Shown here piece after piece: positions 1-12,378 of a DNA stretch of 64,000 nucleotides. Source of the stretch: Agapanthus africanus (lineage: Eukaryota; Streptophyta; Magnoliopsida; Asparagales; Amaryllidaceae); assembly GCA_030015575.1 (NCBI GenBank), contig CM057338.1, positions 130,969,546 through 131,033,545 of the forward strand, read 5' to 3'. The notes under the pieces are model-generated. The model did no database searches. It worked only from the letters and a program-made list of their open reading frames with translations, and was not told where the DNA came from. Within the stretch, counting starts at the first letter, position 1. Every line of letters starts with the position of its first letter. Position numbers and translations under genes: made by a program.

Positions 1-420
1 GCATGGGATAAAAATTACATCGGGAGTTTCAAACATACAAAGAAACTTGCCAGACTTGCGCATACCTTCTGGAGTGTGATGACTTGAGTGGCTTCCATCA
101 AGTTAGCATGCAATGATAGTTGGATCCCGATTCTCACTGATGAGTTGGTTTACTCTTCGGGTGACCCCGACTAATTCTTCTTTCAGGTTTGGAGGAGAAT
201 TTGAGATAACAGTGAGAGGTTTCCTAATTAGATAAAGTGATAACCATTCTGATCTAGGTTAGAGTGCACGCAGAGTGTTTCTTTTCTCTCTCTCTTTGGC
301 AGAGACCTTTGACCGACCCTAAACTATAACTCAGTGACCAAAGTTGACCGAACCTTCTTAACTGGCTTTTGGATTATCTATAGTTGCATAAGTCATTGCA
401 GCTCCTTCTTTTACCCTTTG

Positions 421-1163
421 TATTTCTCAGAACAACCCGTATTACTACGGATATCCACTTCCATTGGATAGATCTATCGTATGGTTATATACGAACTCGG
501 AGGGACTTCTTCGAGGGTGGATCCAGGTTTAGGAGAAATAGAATTGGTTTATTCAGTTGTCTTCTATTATCACCTTCTCTCAGGTTACGAGGGCTCCTTG
601 GTTTAGGAGAGTACACTTATTACGCTTATTGGATAGTCTTATTCCAAACCATAGGCAGGTGCCGAAAGGTAGGGAATGAAGAAAACCAATTAGCCTAAGA
701 CGGGTGTACAGAAGGTAATAAATAAAGACAAAATAAAGGGATTAGAAAGAGGGCAAAGTCAATTGCGACTACTATCATTCACGACCAAACCGCGTACTTC
801 ATCGCCACTCCTATTTCACCTTTAATTTCTCTAGAATAACCCGTATCACTACGAACATCCAATTCCATTGGATAAATCCATCGTATGGTTATATACGAAC
901 TCGAAGGATATTTTTTCGAGAATGGATTCTGGTTCAGGAGAAAAAGGAATAAGGATTATTCAGTTGTCTTTTATTATCACCTTCTCTCAAGTTGCGAGTA
1001 CTCCTAGGATTAGGAGTGTACACCTATTATGCTTACTGGATAGTCTTCTTCCAAACCATAGGCTGGTGCCGAATAGTAGGGAAGGAAGAAAACCACTTAG
1101 CCTAATGATGGTGTACAGAAGGTAACGACTAAAGACAAATAAAGGGAATTAGAAAGATGGCAG
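421..1163. repeat. Two-copy tandem duplication, period about 404 bp
   Basis: Segments at about 421-755 and 824-1163 are clearly alike along their length. Both share ACCCGTAT, a run encoding WLYTNS-like text, CCTTCTCTCA, GGATAGTCTT and TTCCAAACCATAGGC. Both contain scattered substitutions and small indels, so the duplication is old. It lies in the non-coding or unrecognisable part of the copia remnant. The segment between the homologous blocks is not obviously repeated. Confidence 0.8.
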
Positions 1164-2589
1164 GGAAATATACGGTTAAAGTCATGATATGGATTATGGA
1201 AGAGGCATTACTAAAGAATACCAGGATACCCCTACGAAACATATTTATGTTTCATATTTACTGTGCATTGTTAATAGAAAACTGATTTCCCGATTAAAAT
1301 ACTTACTCCAGGGTATGTATTTACCAGGTATGATTCTCACATCTGTATAGTTTTACAGATGTTGAGTGGGAGCATGTTATTGGGAATTAGGTGATCATCC
1401 TCATTATATCAGAATTCGTTGTAATTGGTGATATTTGAGGAAATCACCTGGGTACAGTTTTCAACCTACGATGCACAGGTCTTGAGTTATTCAACTCAGC
1501 GGACTTATACAGAGTATTGTATGTTGTCCAGTGTCCATCAGGATAAAGGGGTTGGTCCTCGTACTATTTTCTGTTTACTTGTAACTTCTCTAGTTTTTAG
1601 ACAAGTGTTTCGTAAAAATACAATATCTAAGTTTCGAGAAGTTGTGGGTATAAGAATAAAGTAGAGAACCAGGTACGCAAGTATCGGGATTCTTCAAAGA
1701 GATCGAAGATGTAGATTCTTGTGATTGGTATTCAGTTGATAGTAATGGTTTTGAGGAACTTGTTTCTCTTTCAGGTTACTCATAATTGGATGGATTCCTA
1801 AGTTGAGTAATGCTAATTAGCCTCTCTCCATTAAGTTGATATACACTGGAGACAGCTGCATGATTTGAATCTGGTTCCAATTAAATAAGTGCCTATATTT
1901 CTATATTGGATATAGATTGCTTCATATCTTAACGATGTTAAGGTAAGGGGAGTTGTCCAGCTTATGCTTAAAAACAGACACTGGAAAACTCAAGGCACGT
2001 TTCTGTAATGACAGTTTGTGGGTTGACCCTAGCTTTGACGAGGGTTGATTTTCTACCATCTGGAAGATCAATAGTGATATTGTTCTTGACTCGCTACAGT
2101 TTTATTAAAATGGATTTTTTCAGAAAATAGTAGTGGGAGTATAGTAGAACTGGAAGTGATTCCAGAATCACAAACGATTACGGAAAGCTTAATAGGACCT
2201 ATATATTCAATCAGGTTTGACATTCAAATAGCCACTCCGCAGATATGGTGGGTAACCTCAGACACCCGAGAGGTACTCCGGTAGCCTCAAGGAAAGGTGG
2301 CAAGGAGGTTCTTGTTTATCCAGACTTGACACTACTGTTGTTCCAGACTATGAGACCCGGCAGGAGGAAATGTATAGCGTCATTCTAAACTAGTTTTAGA
2401 AATGTACGTATATATTATTCTGCCAGAGGGTTGTCGTAGTCAGTGGGGGCAGCGGAAGCATAGTGGGCAAGTAGCTAATGTCTATTTATAGACTTGAGCA
2501 GATATACCGGAGATAGATCATCTATTTTTGATGAGACAGTCATGGTTTTAGACTTCATCAGAATAGGGGATGGATCTGTTAAGAAGATA

Positions 2590-3440
2590 GTAGGGTGTGA
2601 TGTCTTGGTATTTGGATGACATACACAGAGTAGGAAGTAAAATTCCTATACTACGATTGGTTGTACTGTGGTCATTACACAGTTGTTTCTCCACAAAGGA
2701 TATGGATATAATATCTGACATTCTGGATACAAGATCTATGGTTTTAGATCTAGATTTGGGTAGTTTCCTATTGTGGGTTCTTTGAAGGTATTCTAATAGT
2801 ATTTTAGAATAAATTGACTCCTGGCTTGTTGGTGTACCTGCAGGTAATGGAGTCACCCTCTCTAAAGGTGTCTCACAGACTAAAGGGGAGAGGGATGTGC
2901 ATGATTGGTAGATTACTTGCTTAGGCAATTGAGTCAATCGTGAGATGTCAAGTACCACACCAGATGTTGTTATTGCACTGGATGCGATAAGTTTATATTA
3001 ATCCAATCCTGAAGAAACATAAGGAAGCAGTTTTAGAGCATAAGTACATGTTCTATGGATTTGATGATGGCGGCCTCCTTCGGGAGACGGTTATCATTCC
3101 AGGTTTCAAAGGTGACATGGATAACAGAGTGATTGTCAGAGTTATAGGTTTCCCTCAAGACGAGGGACAGTATTGTGGACAGATGGTCCAAGGGGATACT
3201 GTGGGAGGCATGGTGCTGGACACTGATTAGTTTCAGTCGTCAATACAGTCTAAGAAGTTTGGATTTGGAGTTCATTTATATACTAGGTCTCATCAGATAT
3301 CCAGACATATTCTAAGACAGGTATTACTCGATTCGGGAGATGGCCTTCTCCGCGAATTTGAGATTAAGAGAGACATAGAAAGAAACACCGGAGCGGATCC
3401 ACTCACTTAGGCTATTTCTCGAACACATTAGTTTCACAAA
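2590..3440 (+). pseudogene. copia reverse transcriptase / RNase H remnant
   Basis: The piece at 2597-2785 reads WYLDDIH, the position of the YxDD catalytic box, and 20 codons later CFSTKDM, equivalent to the CFSMKDLGEA block that follows the box in copia RTs. Farther on, about 2845-2890 reads GVTLSKGVSQTKGERD and about 2950-2985 reads TTPDVVIAL, matching the conserved LSK..P and TRPD blocks at the RT-RNase H junction. The stretch at 3370-3410 reads GADPLT before a stop, the typical C-terminal ADPLTK motif. At least six stops and several frameshifts separate the pieces, so no product is possible. Family assignment is by motif order, which is the copia order. Confidence 0.6.
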
Positions 3441-3531
3441 CAGGCTTTGTGAGACTGATTAGTAGAGAATTTGGGTGTTCGGTATCACACGGGCTGTGAG
3501 TATGCGACATCGCAATAATTAGCCTTAAGTG

Positions 3532-3543
3532 CAAGTGGGAGAT
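3532..3543 (+). other. copia polypurine tract
   Basis: CAAGTGGGAGAT lies directly against TGTTGGATA. The AAGTGGGAGATTGTTGG junction is the standard plus-strand primer site and LTR start of plant copia elements. It fixes the orientation (plus) and the LTR left end. Confidence 0.8.
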
Positions 3544-5637
3544 TGTTGGATATAGTGCCCTCTAAGTCAATTATTGGATCGCAGGTACGTGATCATGATG
3601 ATTGAGAGAGGACCTATACCGATAAAACAGTCTTACTCGAGATGATAGTATGCTATCTGGTTTGTCTTTATCACTGTTTTACTTTGATAGAGCCCATAGG
3701 ATTCTTGCTTGACTGCCAGCAGTATGATGGCGATCATATATGTGGGAGCTGGGGTCTATAAGCACATCCTTAAAGTGTCCCTAGTCGTGGGAGTTTCGAG
3801 ACAGGGCATCGATACTCCAGAGTAGACTAGTGTATACAGTCGAGACCCCGACGAGGGACGGTGGCCGGTCTTACAAGAAACTAGTGTCAGTTGAATCACC
3901 TAAGATGTATACATGTGCTCATTGGGTTATGAGTACACCGGATAGGACTCGCCGGGAACATACTAGTTGGTATTATACATATCGTCAGATAGCAGTTTCC
4001 AGGTGACATGTGTACAGGTTAGTTCATCGGCCTGAGGTCGTCATTTGTCTCGTGTGAGTTTCCACTGTGCTTTGATTTATACCCTACCACGGGTCAAAGG
4101 AGTCGTGCAAACAGGTATATTTTGGGTACAGTCCCAAGCCACATTGGAGGCAAGTGAGCGGATCTTCAAGGATTCGTCTCTCCCGGTATTGGGGGTGAGA
4201 TCGCGCTGTATTTAGGAGAGCCATTACACGAAATCCCTGGCCAGGGTAATCGAGATATACTAGTAGGTATACCAGTAGTATATCAGGATGTTCTGGGCTG
4301 CTCTCTGACATGACTTATGCAGCTATTGGGGGTCTGACGTTTACCGACCCCCTAGGCCTAATATGCGATACTCATAGACGAATGTTCCGGACTGTACGGA
4401 TATTGTCACTGTCAGGCTCAGTAGGGTTTATAGATGAGTTCGCTCGTCAGCTTCCCTTCCAATCAATACATAAGCAAACCGTTACGTACAGATTGTACCT
4501 CTGACGTGCTAGTGGTTATACCCAGTGCCAGTGTGTTGATGAGTCATTAGAGTCCCCCACAAACACTTTCCCAAGTTCGGGCGAAACGTTGTAGATGCTG
4601 TATGGTATTATGGCAAGGTTCGGAAAAAGCACGTGCGTTTTCGCACGTGTTATTTTTCGGGCAGATAATACTGGTAGGCTTTGGTTTAAGCGGGATCCCA
4701 GTATTATACTGTGTAGATATAATATTTTTGTCTCAGTTGCATTTATATTCGGTCATAATATAAATGCGGGTAAGTTTATACTAATACGGGGTTATCCTGA
4801 AATTCGTTTCAGGATCACTTTTGGAAGTTGCCAGTTTCCAGTTTTCTATCAGCCGTATTTGGCATTCGGTTAAATGCGGATTTATCCTTTCGTCTTTTGG
4901 GTGAGTCATGGTTCTAGAAGATTCTAGAAATGGTGACTAGGATTAGTGACTCATCATTTGCATTAATTGTGAGGTGAGGTGTTAAGTGAGGTGGATTAAT
5001 TCATTTAATGTGTTCATACCACTCATTCTTTGTTCATGATAAATATCCTTGATATTTTTCTTTGATCTTTTGCTTACACTCACCCTCCCCTTTCCTACAC
5101 TCACCCTCCCTCTTCTATAAGTGGACGGTCCCTCTTGTGGGGATATGATGGTTGTTGATTTTGATTTGTGAGAAAAGATTATGATAACTAGTGTATGGAA
5201 ATTTCCTAGTTCAATTTCCATTCACCCGATTCCAAATGGCAACTTCTATTAACCGTTCGTCCATAGCCTTGGACATAACGAGACAAAGTATTCTAGTCAT
5301 TCTCTACTTCATCTTGGTCGTCTCTTTTAGCAAACTTGACGATCGAGTTGCCTCGGTTCAGAGGCGGGAGCCCGTTTAAAGATCCGTCGACGTGGTGCCA
5401 CCTGGACGACTAGACCGGAGATCGAGCAAGTTCGGATCAGTTGCAACATAGCGTGGGATGATGGTTAAAGACCGAAGGACTCGGATCATTCGGTATAACA
5501 ATTCTACCCTCTTTACAATTTGTTACTTTAGCTTTAATGGCAGATTCGGGTTATAGTACGCGATAGCGCCAGTCGTAAAAGTTTTGTTCCGTATATCGGC
5601 GTCTGTTAGACGGCCGGGGCGCTGCCGCAGACTTACA
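3544..5637 (+). mobile_element. copia LTR, about 2.1 kb
   Basis: It starts TGTTGGATATAG after a polypurine tract and ends CAGACTTACA immediately before a primer-binding site, giving TG...CA ends and a length of 2094 bp. It is related over about 1 kb to the solo LTR at 28223-30270 (shared blocks such as CCTAGTCGTGGG and CCAGAGTAGACTAG), but the two right-hand parts differ, so they are different subfamilies. Short reading frames inside it are not credible genes. Confidence 0.7.
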
Positions 5638-5638
5638 G

Positions 5639-5650
5639 TGGTATCAGAGC
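5639..5650 (+). other. Primer-binding site for tRNA-iMet
   Basis: TGGTATCAGAGC is the standard 12-nt plant primer-binding site, complementary to the 3' end of initiator tRNA-Met. It sits one base after the LTR end. An LTR with a polypurine tract on its left and a primer-binding site on its right is shared by two internal regions. Confidence 0.85.
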
Positions 5651-6342
5651 CTCACCATTAAGCTATACTAACTTGTGCTAACGCGTTTAAAATATTGATC
5701 GAACGGATTTTCAAAAACCATAAGTCGCTTTTTCATAATTATGCTAATTCTGATCATGCTAGTATATGTATTGTTTATTGATATGATTATGCTAATTCTG
5801 ATCATGCTAGTATATGTATTGTTTATATGTACTCATGCTTGAACTTTTTTACTAGTTACCATGTCAGGATATCATTGCAATGTAATTGTTACCCAATACT
5901 AACGAATTCATAATACTGCTTATTACTTAATTTGACTTGACATGACAAGTTACTTGACTGTTCTAGAGTTTGCATTAGGTAAGAATTAGATTGCCACTTG
6001 ACATGAAACATAAAATCGAGGAAAGGAAAAATCAATTAATGGAACCTAAATCGTAACTTAAGAGAACCTGATTGTATCGACTGATCAGTCGAGAGGAGCC
6101 TCTGTGTTCTTGAATGATGATGCTACATCATTAATTGATTGTACATTGAAGTTGTAAGATTTAGTTCTTAGCGGTATGTCTCGGGATTCAGCCCGAGAAA
6201 TTGTTACCGTGGTCCTGGGCACACACGGGATACTGTTGAGTTACGAAAAAAATTCATTAACTGATTTCAAATACCATTAGGATAGATAATAATTAGTGGC
6301 ATTGACATCTAGGTTCCATATGATATGATGTGATATGATATG
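5651..6342. other. AT-rich flank of the Tekay insertion, no gene seen
   Basis: This follows the primer-binding site and would be the 5' untranslated part of the second copia copy. It holds a tandem duplication (ATTATGCTAATTCTGATCATGC at about 5738 and again at about 5785, roughly 48 bp apart) and a run of ATATGATATG just before the insertion point. It continues, interrupted, at 54812. No coding frame is recognisable. Confidence 0.4.
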
Positions 6343-6347
6343 ATATT
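6343..6347. other. Left target-site duplication (ATATT) of the Tekay element
   Basis: ATATT directly precedes TGTAATGACTC and is repeated perfectly at 54807-54811 after the GGCGTGACA end of the 3' LTR. This proves that the two LTRs 48 kb apart bound one insertion. Confidence 0.9.
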
Positions 6348-9234
6348 TGTAATGACTCTGAAATCCCTGTATAAATATAATTTATTCAAATATATAGAAA
6401 GGGTATTTCAACCTGATTAGGAATTATAAGTTATTTTTGTTCAATAAAAGTAAGAAACAACTTGTAGCTCACTGGTAAAACCTCTACACTGCTGTGATAT
6501 AGCCTATGTATTCGAATTCTATCAGTCCCAATTATTTTTAATATTTTTTCTTTTTAACTTTTCGGAAGCTCAAGGGCTGCACGTGCAATACACGGAGAAT
6601 CAAAAAGTTTCAGAAAAATCAAATAGGATAAATGAGGAGTTTACACAGAATAATAACCATGCCCAAAACCTCAAGCTATGTGGCCCTCATCCGACCTCCC
6701 GAATCATCGTTTTGGACGCTGCCGGTAGTTCGATCATATCCAAATCCCTATGTACTTCGCTCACGCGTCTCTTTGACCCCCCTCTACTTTCTTGTATTAT
6801 TTGTTTACTCTGCAATTAACCAGAGACCTTTCATTTCAGAATTAATCCTATTTTAATTCATTTTAATTCATTTTAATTCCAATCATTTAACTCACACATT
6901 CTCATCCCTACACTAAATACATTCCATCCCCTGACTCTCCCCATTCTGAAAAATCTCTATCAAAATTCTCACAAAATTTGCTAAGTACAAGTGAAATCAA
7001 GTGGAGTTAGCAATCAAATTCTCTTCATTGAAGATCGTAATTATTCCCGGAGTAATCGCGACGCCACGAAGACTTCTCACTCTTCCTTACTCTTTACTCA
7101 ACACTCTAAAACCATAAGTCGCTTTTTCTTCCCTTTCTTCTCGTCTCTAATCGCGTTATTAAAACATTCCGACAAAAGTGGAGTTAACTCCAATAACATT
7201 TTCTTTGCAATAGTTCAATCAGTTTTTTAAGCCACACCAATAGCTAACATAACTTTAAAATATTATTCTCTTTGTTTACCTTTTTATGTAATTAAAATTT
7301 CATGTGAAATGATTATATAACAAACTTTTTCACCTAAATACCATGAACTTAATTACAACCCTTTATTTGATAATTAGTCATACATATCTCTAGAACATTG
7401 ACGGGGTAACGACCTATCCCACATGCACACTTTTGATTCATAGAACGATATTTGGCTAGAATTTTTCATCTAAATGAAACAATTTCCGATAAAATACCAC
7501 CACTTTATAAAAATATGTTTTTAATCGTTATTTTTAAAAATCCTTTACAATTGCGCCTTTACAACCCTTTTAGGGAAACCCATCTACGGATGGTGCTGGT
7601 TATCACATGTTTTTGGGATAGTAGAGTGAGATACAGAACTCCTCATGGAGCATTCGGTCTCGAAACGAACAAAAATACGATTTAAAAGATTACGACTTTT
7701 CTAAATCAACATTAAATATTTGGAAAATAATATAAAATTATGAAACCGTATTTTCAATAAAAACAAATTGTGAAAATTATCTTTTAAGTGAAAGATTGAA
7801 ATTTTAATAAAATATCACCAATTTTTCAAAAGCAGTAGTTTTTATAAAAATACCACAAACTTTTAATAACTAGGTTTCATCACTAAAATACCACTAAAAT
7901 TAAAATATATGTTCATAAAAACTCTAAATAACATAAATCACCTTCGAGGTTTATGTTTAGACAATATTAAAGTATTTGTCATAAAACACCCTCGAGAAAT
8001 GCAAACAATATAAATACAATATAAACAACAATAATAAATATTAAGGACTCTAGATCAATATAAGTTTAAGCGGTATCATTTTTCTTGAGCCCCAGGGAGA
8101 GTCGGAGAAAGTGAGTGCTTGCCTAATCAGGTTAGACAAATTAACAGAGTTATCAAATGGCAATTGTCTTGGAAAAAGACACAAATCATGTCGTCCATAT
8201 GCAGTACTTGTCCGATTACTCCCGAACTTAAGAAATTTAAGAGATAAATCTTTTCATAAGATACCGATCCAACCTGAATCCAAACTCAAACCGTAATCCA
8301 AAATCAAACACAAACATGAATACTTGATCATAAACTTTAACACTCGAATTCAAATATCAAACTTGAACTTGAATACTTGACTTGACTTAACCGAACAATG
8401 GATATAAATTGACATGAACTTGAAATGAATACCTGAATATATGATTACATCTTGAATATGAACCTGTACATTTTTTATATTTATGGATTTGGCCAAAACC
8501 TGTTAACTTGAATTATACACTGTATATGCGAGGATAAAGGGGTAGATTGGTACGGAACGTATATCGTGGCACGAGAGATCACTTAAAAGATACCTACATG
8601 AATTCACGTGCCGTTGTCCCATGGGTTATGATAAGGCCTTGTACTACATGTTACCATAGTCTATGGAGTAAGATAGACTCCTCTAGTATACATGAATACC
8701 TTTTTTTTTTATCAAACTACAAATAACCACGTTAGAATAACTATCTTATACATGTAAATAAACATGCTTAGATATGCTCATATATAACCTTGCATGTTCA
8801 CTTTTACTTGGTTTCTCTTCGCTTTATATACTATCTTTTTTTACTTCTTTTGGGGACTTACTGAGCGCTAGTTCGCTGACAGCATTCCTCTCTATTTCTT
8901 TCTTTGGAATGTTCATCAGGAGGACTAGATACGGAGGAGATAGAGCCGAGCCCGGAGGACTTGGAACAGTTTGATTCTCAGCTTGATTATTAGCACCTGT
9001 TTATATTTACTTCCAGTATGTCATTATTTAGGCATTTTCTTTATCATTGTATCTTTTTATTACAAACAGTTGTATGTAAATTTGAATGTAAATAATGCCG
9101 TTGTTTCATTTTATTACTCTTATTATTCTTGCACATTGTTATATTGCTTAATTACGCTTAACGTATTTTCATAATAAATACGTTGCGGGCTTACCACGTC
9201 ACCGTTTCCGTCTATTGAAAAGCAAGGTGTGACA
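6348..9234 (+). mobile_element. Tekay 5' LTR, 2887 bp
   Basis: It matches the 3' LTR at its start (TGTAATGACTC) and at its end (8630-9234 against 54210-54806, sharing GGCCTTGTACTACATGTTACC and GTCACCGTTTCCGTCTA in near-identical form). The middle part (about 7840-8560) resembles the LTR fragment at 26052-26538, which argues that this section is native and was lost from the 3' LTR. The interior is AT-rich and contains no gene. No recognisable primer-binding site follows it at 9235. Confidence 0.85.
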
Positions 9235-9376
9235 GGTTTTGTTGGTGGCCCATGTAAGTCAGTTCTGCATGAAGTCTTAAACAATATATCACAAGAATTA
9301 TAAGAATCATTAACTATGCATTCCTTGCATTTCAAATTTCTTGAATCTATCTTAATCTGTCTTTTCTATCAAGGTG

Positions 9377-10574
9377 ATGGATTCTCCAAACAACACCAGT
9401 ACCAACATCAATGGTAACACACCACCGCCTACCTTACCACCTCCCCTACTGTTGCTGCTCCGATCAATGAATAGACGGTACTTCTAGAAACCATCAAAAG
9501 CCTTCTGAAGGGTCAGCAGCAGCAGACTGCCCGTCCTGAAGCCGAAGCACCGGGTGTAAAGCAATTTCAGGCGTTGCATCCTAAGAACTTCTCATGGAAA
9601 GAGAGTGCTCTTGAGGCTGAAGAATGGGCCCAAAGTATTGCGGATGACCTTGCAGCAGCGCAGGTACCAGACATAGCTTGGGTTCGTGTGGCCAAGTTTC
9701 AACTCACGGACAATGAAAGAGTCTGGTGGAAAGCCAAGCCATCTTATACAACCAATAGAGTGGAAGATGTTCCGCGATCTGTTCGATGTGAAGTTTTTCC
9801 CTGAGGCCGCCCGTTTTGAGATGGAACGACAGTTCATCCACCTGCAACAAGGCACTATATGGGTAAAATCAGTGGATGAATATGATGTCGAATTCATCAA
9901 GCTTAGCAGGTAAAGAATTCGTCTCAAATTCTGTTCTGTAAAACACATCACTGTTCTGAAATCAACATCTTATCAAGTTCGTGGCACACCTGATCCCGAC
10001 CGATGATATTTGGGCTAGACGATTCCAACAAGGCTTAGACCCGGAGATTCAAGCGGCCTTAGCCACAGGTGACTATTCAACTCATGAACTCGCTCTGAAG
10101 GCAACGCGCCGTTATGAAGCGGTAGTCAAAAAGAAGGGTAAGTCTCAAGTAGCTGGAATCAAACGCCCTGCTACTCAAATGACAGGAGGAGCCTCTTCTA
10201 GGCCAAATTTTGTATCCAAGAGGCCAGGAAGATCATTTAACCGGTGCAGTCCAGCTTTCTATTTCTACTGGAAGAGAACTGGACACTTTGCAAAGGACTG
10301 CAGACATGCAAATGGCCTGTGTTTGATTTGTGGTACATCCACTCACGCTATAGGAGCATGCCCATATCGAGGTAACACGACACCAGCACCTAGACCCATA
10401 ATGCTAACTCCGTAGAAGCCCGCTATTCAGGCACCTGCATCCCGCCTAGCTCTTCCAGCACCAGCTCCACGTGGACCACCTGCACAGCCTCAGCATCAAT
10501 TCAATCAGGCACAGAGAAACGTACCTCAAGGGCAGATGAATGTACCTTCGGCGAAGAGGAATGTACTGAGATGA
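9377..10574 (+). pseudogene. gag: Tekay gag, broken
   Basis: The chosen start is ATG 9377 (MDSPNNTST), 142 bp after the LTR. The capsid-like region covers about 9574-9913 but switches frame near 9750 (VWWKAK in one frame, FDVKFFPEAARFEMERQF in the next). It resumes at 9981 with GLDPEIQAALATGDYS and a basic stretch. Two zinc knuckles follow. The first has lost its leading cysteines (FYFYWKRTGHFAKDC), the second is intact (CLICGTSTHAIGAC, CX2CX4HX4C). A stop at 10413 and several earlier stops prevent translation. The domain order is that of chromovirus gag, which forms the particle and binds RNA. Confidence 0.75.
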
Positions 10575-10659
10575 CAGGCATTTACAATGACGGTCGAGAA
10601 GGTCGAAGCCACATGACAAGTCGTCACCGGTAAATTCTCTTATCCTTTCAACCTTTTAA

Positions 10660-11165
10660 TTCTTGTGCATCGTTATACTTTCCTCTATACCTAAACGAAA
10701 CTTCACACAACTTAGTTACTATACTAGTAGCCACCCTTCCTGCATTCGCACTTTTCAACATTGGAGCTTCACATTGCTTCATGTCACAACGGTTCGTAAG
10801 AACGCATGCGATTCCTGTCAAGCCACATATTTCAAGCTGGAATGTCAGTTCCGGGAATAGAGTCCTGAAGGAAACTTTGGGATATGATCAGTTCCCAGTT
10901 GTAGTTTGCGGCCGAGAATTCTACTCAAATTTCAAAGTACAGGACATACCAAATTTTGAAGTTGTGTTGGGAATGGATTGGCTGGGAGTATTTTAAGCTA
11001 CCATTGACTATCGTCAAAGGAGAGTAGTATTTGAGATACCAGATCACCCGGTCTTCTATTTTAAAAGTGGTGACAGAACCTTAAAACCAAGAAGCTACCG
11101 TGCCAAGCCGAAGAATTCAGAAGTGTTCTCCCGACCAGCTGAAGAAGAAAAGCCTGAAGTAGTTC
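10660..11165 (+). pseudogene. Tekay aspartic protease, dead
   Basis: About 10730-10996 reads ATLPAFALFNIGASHCF then, after about 50 residues, VQDIPNFEVVLGMDWL, the two signature blocks of gypsy proteases. The catalytic aspartate of the usual DSGAS/DTGAS triad is replaced by asparagine (NIGAS at about 10757-10771), so the site could not cleave the polyprotein. A stop at 10994 follows the WLG block, and the linker to RT (11000-11165) changes frame near 11160. This belongs in one polyprotein with the following RT. Confidence 0.75.
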
Positions 11166-12378
11166 GAGGATGTTTTCCCTGAAGACATATCAAGTTTACC
11201 TCCCGATCGAGCTCTTGAATTCAGTATTGATTTCCAACCTAATGCACAACCTGTAATCAAAGCTCCATATCAATTAAGACCAGAAGGATTGAAAGAAATT
11301 CATATCCAGTTAGATGAGCTCCTGAAGAAAGGTTGGATCAGACCCAGTACTTCAAGTTGGGGATCACCGGTGTTACTAGTGAAGAAGAAGGAAGGTGCTT
11401 ACCGGATGTGCGTGGATTATCGAGCACTAAACGAAGTAACGATTAAGAACAAGTATCCGCTACCTCGCATCGATGAACTTTTCGATCAGTTAAGTGGATC
11501 TTGTGTCTTCTCAAACTTAGATCTTCGTTCAGGATATCATCAGGTGAAGGTCAAAGAGTCCGACATACCGAAGACGGTGTTTAGGACTCATTATGGACAT
11601 TATGAATATCTCATAATGCCATTTGGAGTGACCAATGCACCTGCCATTTTAATGAACCTGATGAACCACGTTTTCCAAGAGTACTTAGACAGGTTTGTTG
11701 TTATTTTCATCGACGATATCCTGGTGTATTCAAAAAATCAGAAAGAACACGCTGAGCACTTACGAATTGTCCTAGAGACACTACGACAACATTAAATCTA
11801 CGCCAAATACAGTAAGTGTGAATTTTGGCTAGACCAGATCGGATTTCTCGGACACATCGTTTCAGGTGAAGGAATCTCTGTAGATCCAGCCAAGGTGTCA
11901 GCTGTCAGTGAGTGGCCGACACCAAAGAAAGTGAAAGATATAAGTTTTTTGGGCTTAGCAGGATATTACAGATGCTTTATCGAAGGATTTTCAAAGATCA
12001 CAACACCGCTGACTACACGTAAAGACGAAGTATTCATGTGATCAGGGGTATGTGAGAAAGCTTTTGTAGAACTCAAGTCAAGGTTAAGCTCTGCTCCTAT
12101 TCTTGTAATACTGGATCGATCTGGCAGATTCGATGTACATTGTGATGCATCCAGTAAAGGATTAGGATGTGTTTTACATCAGCTTGAAAAAATACCGGAT
12201 CGATCTGGCAGATTCAATGTACAATGTGATGCATCCGGTAAATGATTAGGATGTGTTCTACATCAGCTTGGAAAAGTTGTGGCTTTTGGATCAAGGCAGT
12301 TACAAATTCATGAGCATAACTATCCAACACATGATCTGGAACTAGCAGTCGTGGTCTTCGCACTCAAGATTTGGCGTC
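11166..12378 (+). pseudogene. pol: Tekay reverse transcriptase and RNase H, interrupted by the Tat insertion
   Basis: The open stretch to 11795 covers the RT fingers and palm: [60 protein letters not shown] and the catalytic box [10 protein letters not shown] stop at 11793 (QH*IYAKYSKCEFW) and another near 12040 interrupt the connection. The RNase H part starts near 12115 (VHCDASSKGLGCVL, catalytic D retained) and is tandemly duplicated. The frame continues to ALKIWR at 12378, where the Tat element is inserted; the next residues HYLLGERVDIYTDD resume at 26652. This is normal length for a gypsy RT, with no activity expected. Confidence 0.85.
12113..12280 (+). repeat. 84-bp in-frame tandem duplication in RNase H
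   Basis: GGATCGATCTGGCAGATTC starts at 12113 and again at 12197, and the next 84 bases are repeated with about ten substitutions. The period equals 28 codons, so the frame is kept and the block with the first RNase H catalytic aspartate (CDAS) occurs twice. The second copy has gained a stop (GK*LGCVL). Confidence 0.9.

Larger units (their letters stand above)
1..3543 (+). mobile_element. Decayed Ty1/copia element, 3' part of the internal region
   Basis: The right part reads as a copia pol remnant (RT and RNase H pieces at about 2590-3440) ending in a copia-type polypurine tract and an LTR, so the element runs on the plus strand and its 5' part lies off the left edge. From 1 to about 2590 I recognise no protein; the reading frames there are short and unconvincing. 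A tandem duplication lies at 421-1163. The dense stops indicate an old copy. Element class follows from the RT, polypurine tract and primer-binding site; lineage within copia is not assigned. Confidence 0.6.

Noticed and set aside
384..1125. Plus-strand frames of 104 and 85 codons near the left edge
   Set aside because: Both lie in the 404-bp duplication, yet their frames and ends differ between the copies, as expected for non-coding sequence.
2548..2958. Minus-strand frame of 136 codons
   Set aside because: It is antisense to the copia RT remnant, whose plus-strand motifs (YLDD, CFSTKDM, LSKG) fit far better.
5639..5650. A tRNA gene
   Set aside because: Only the 12-nt complement of the tRNA 3' end is present; there is no cloverleaf. 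It is a primer-binding site.
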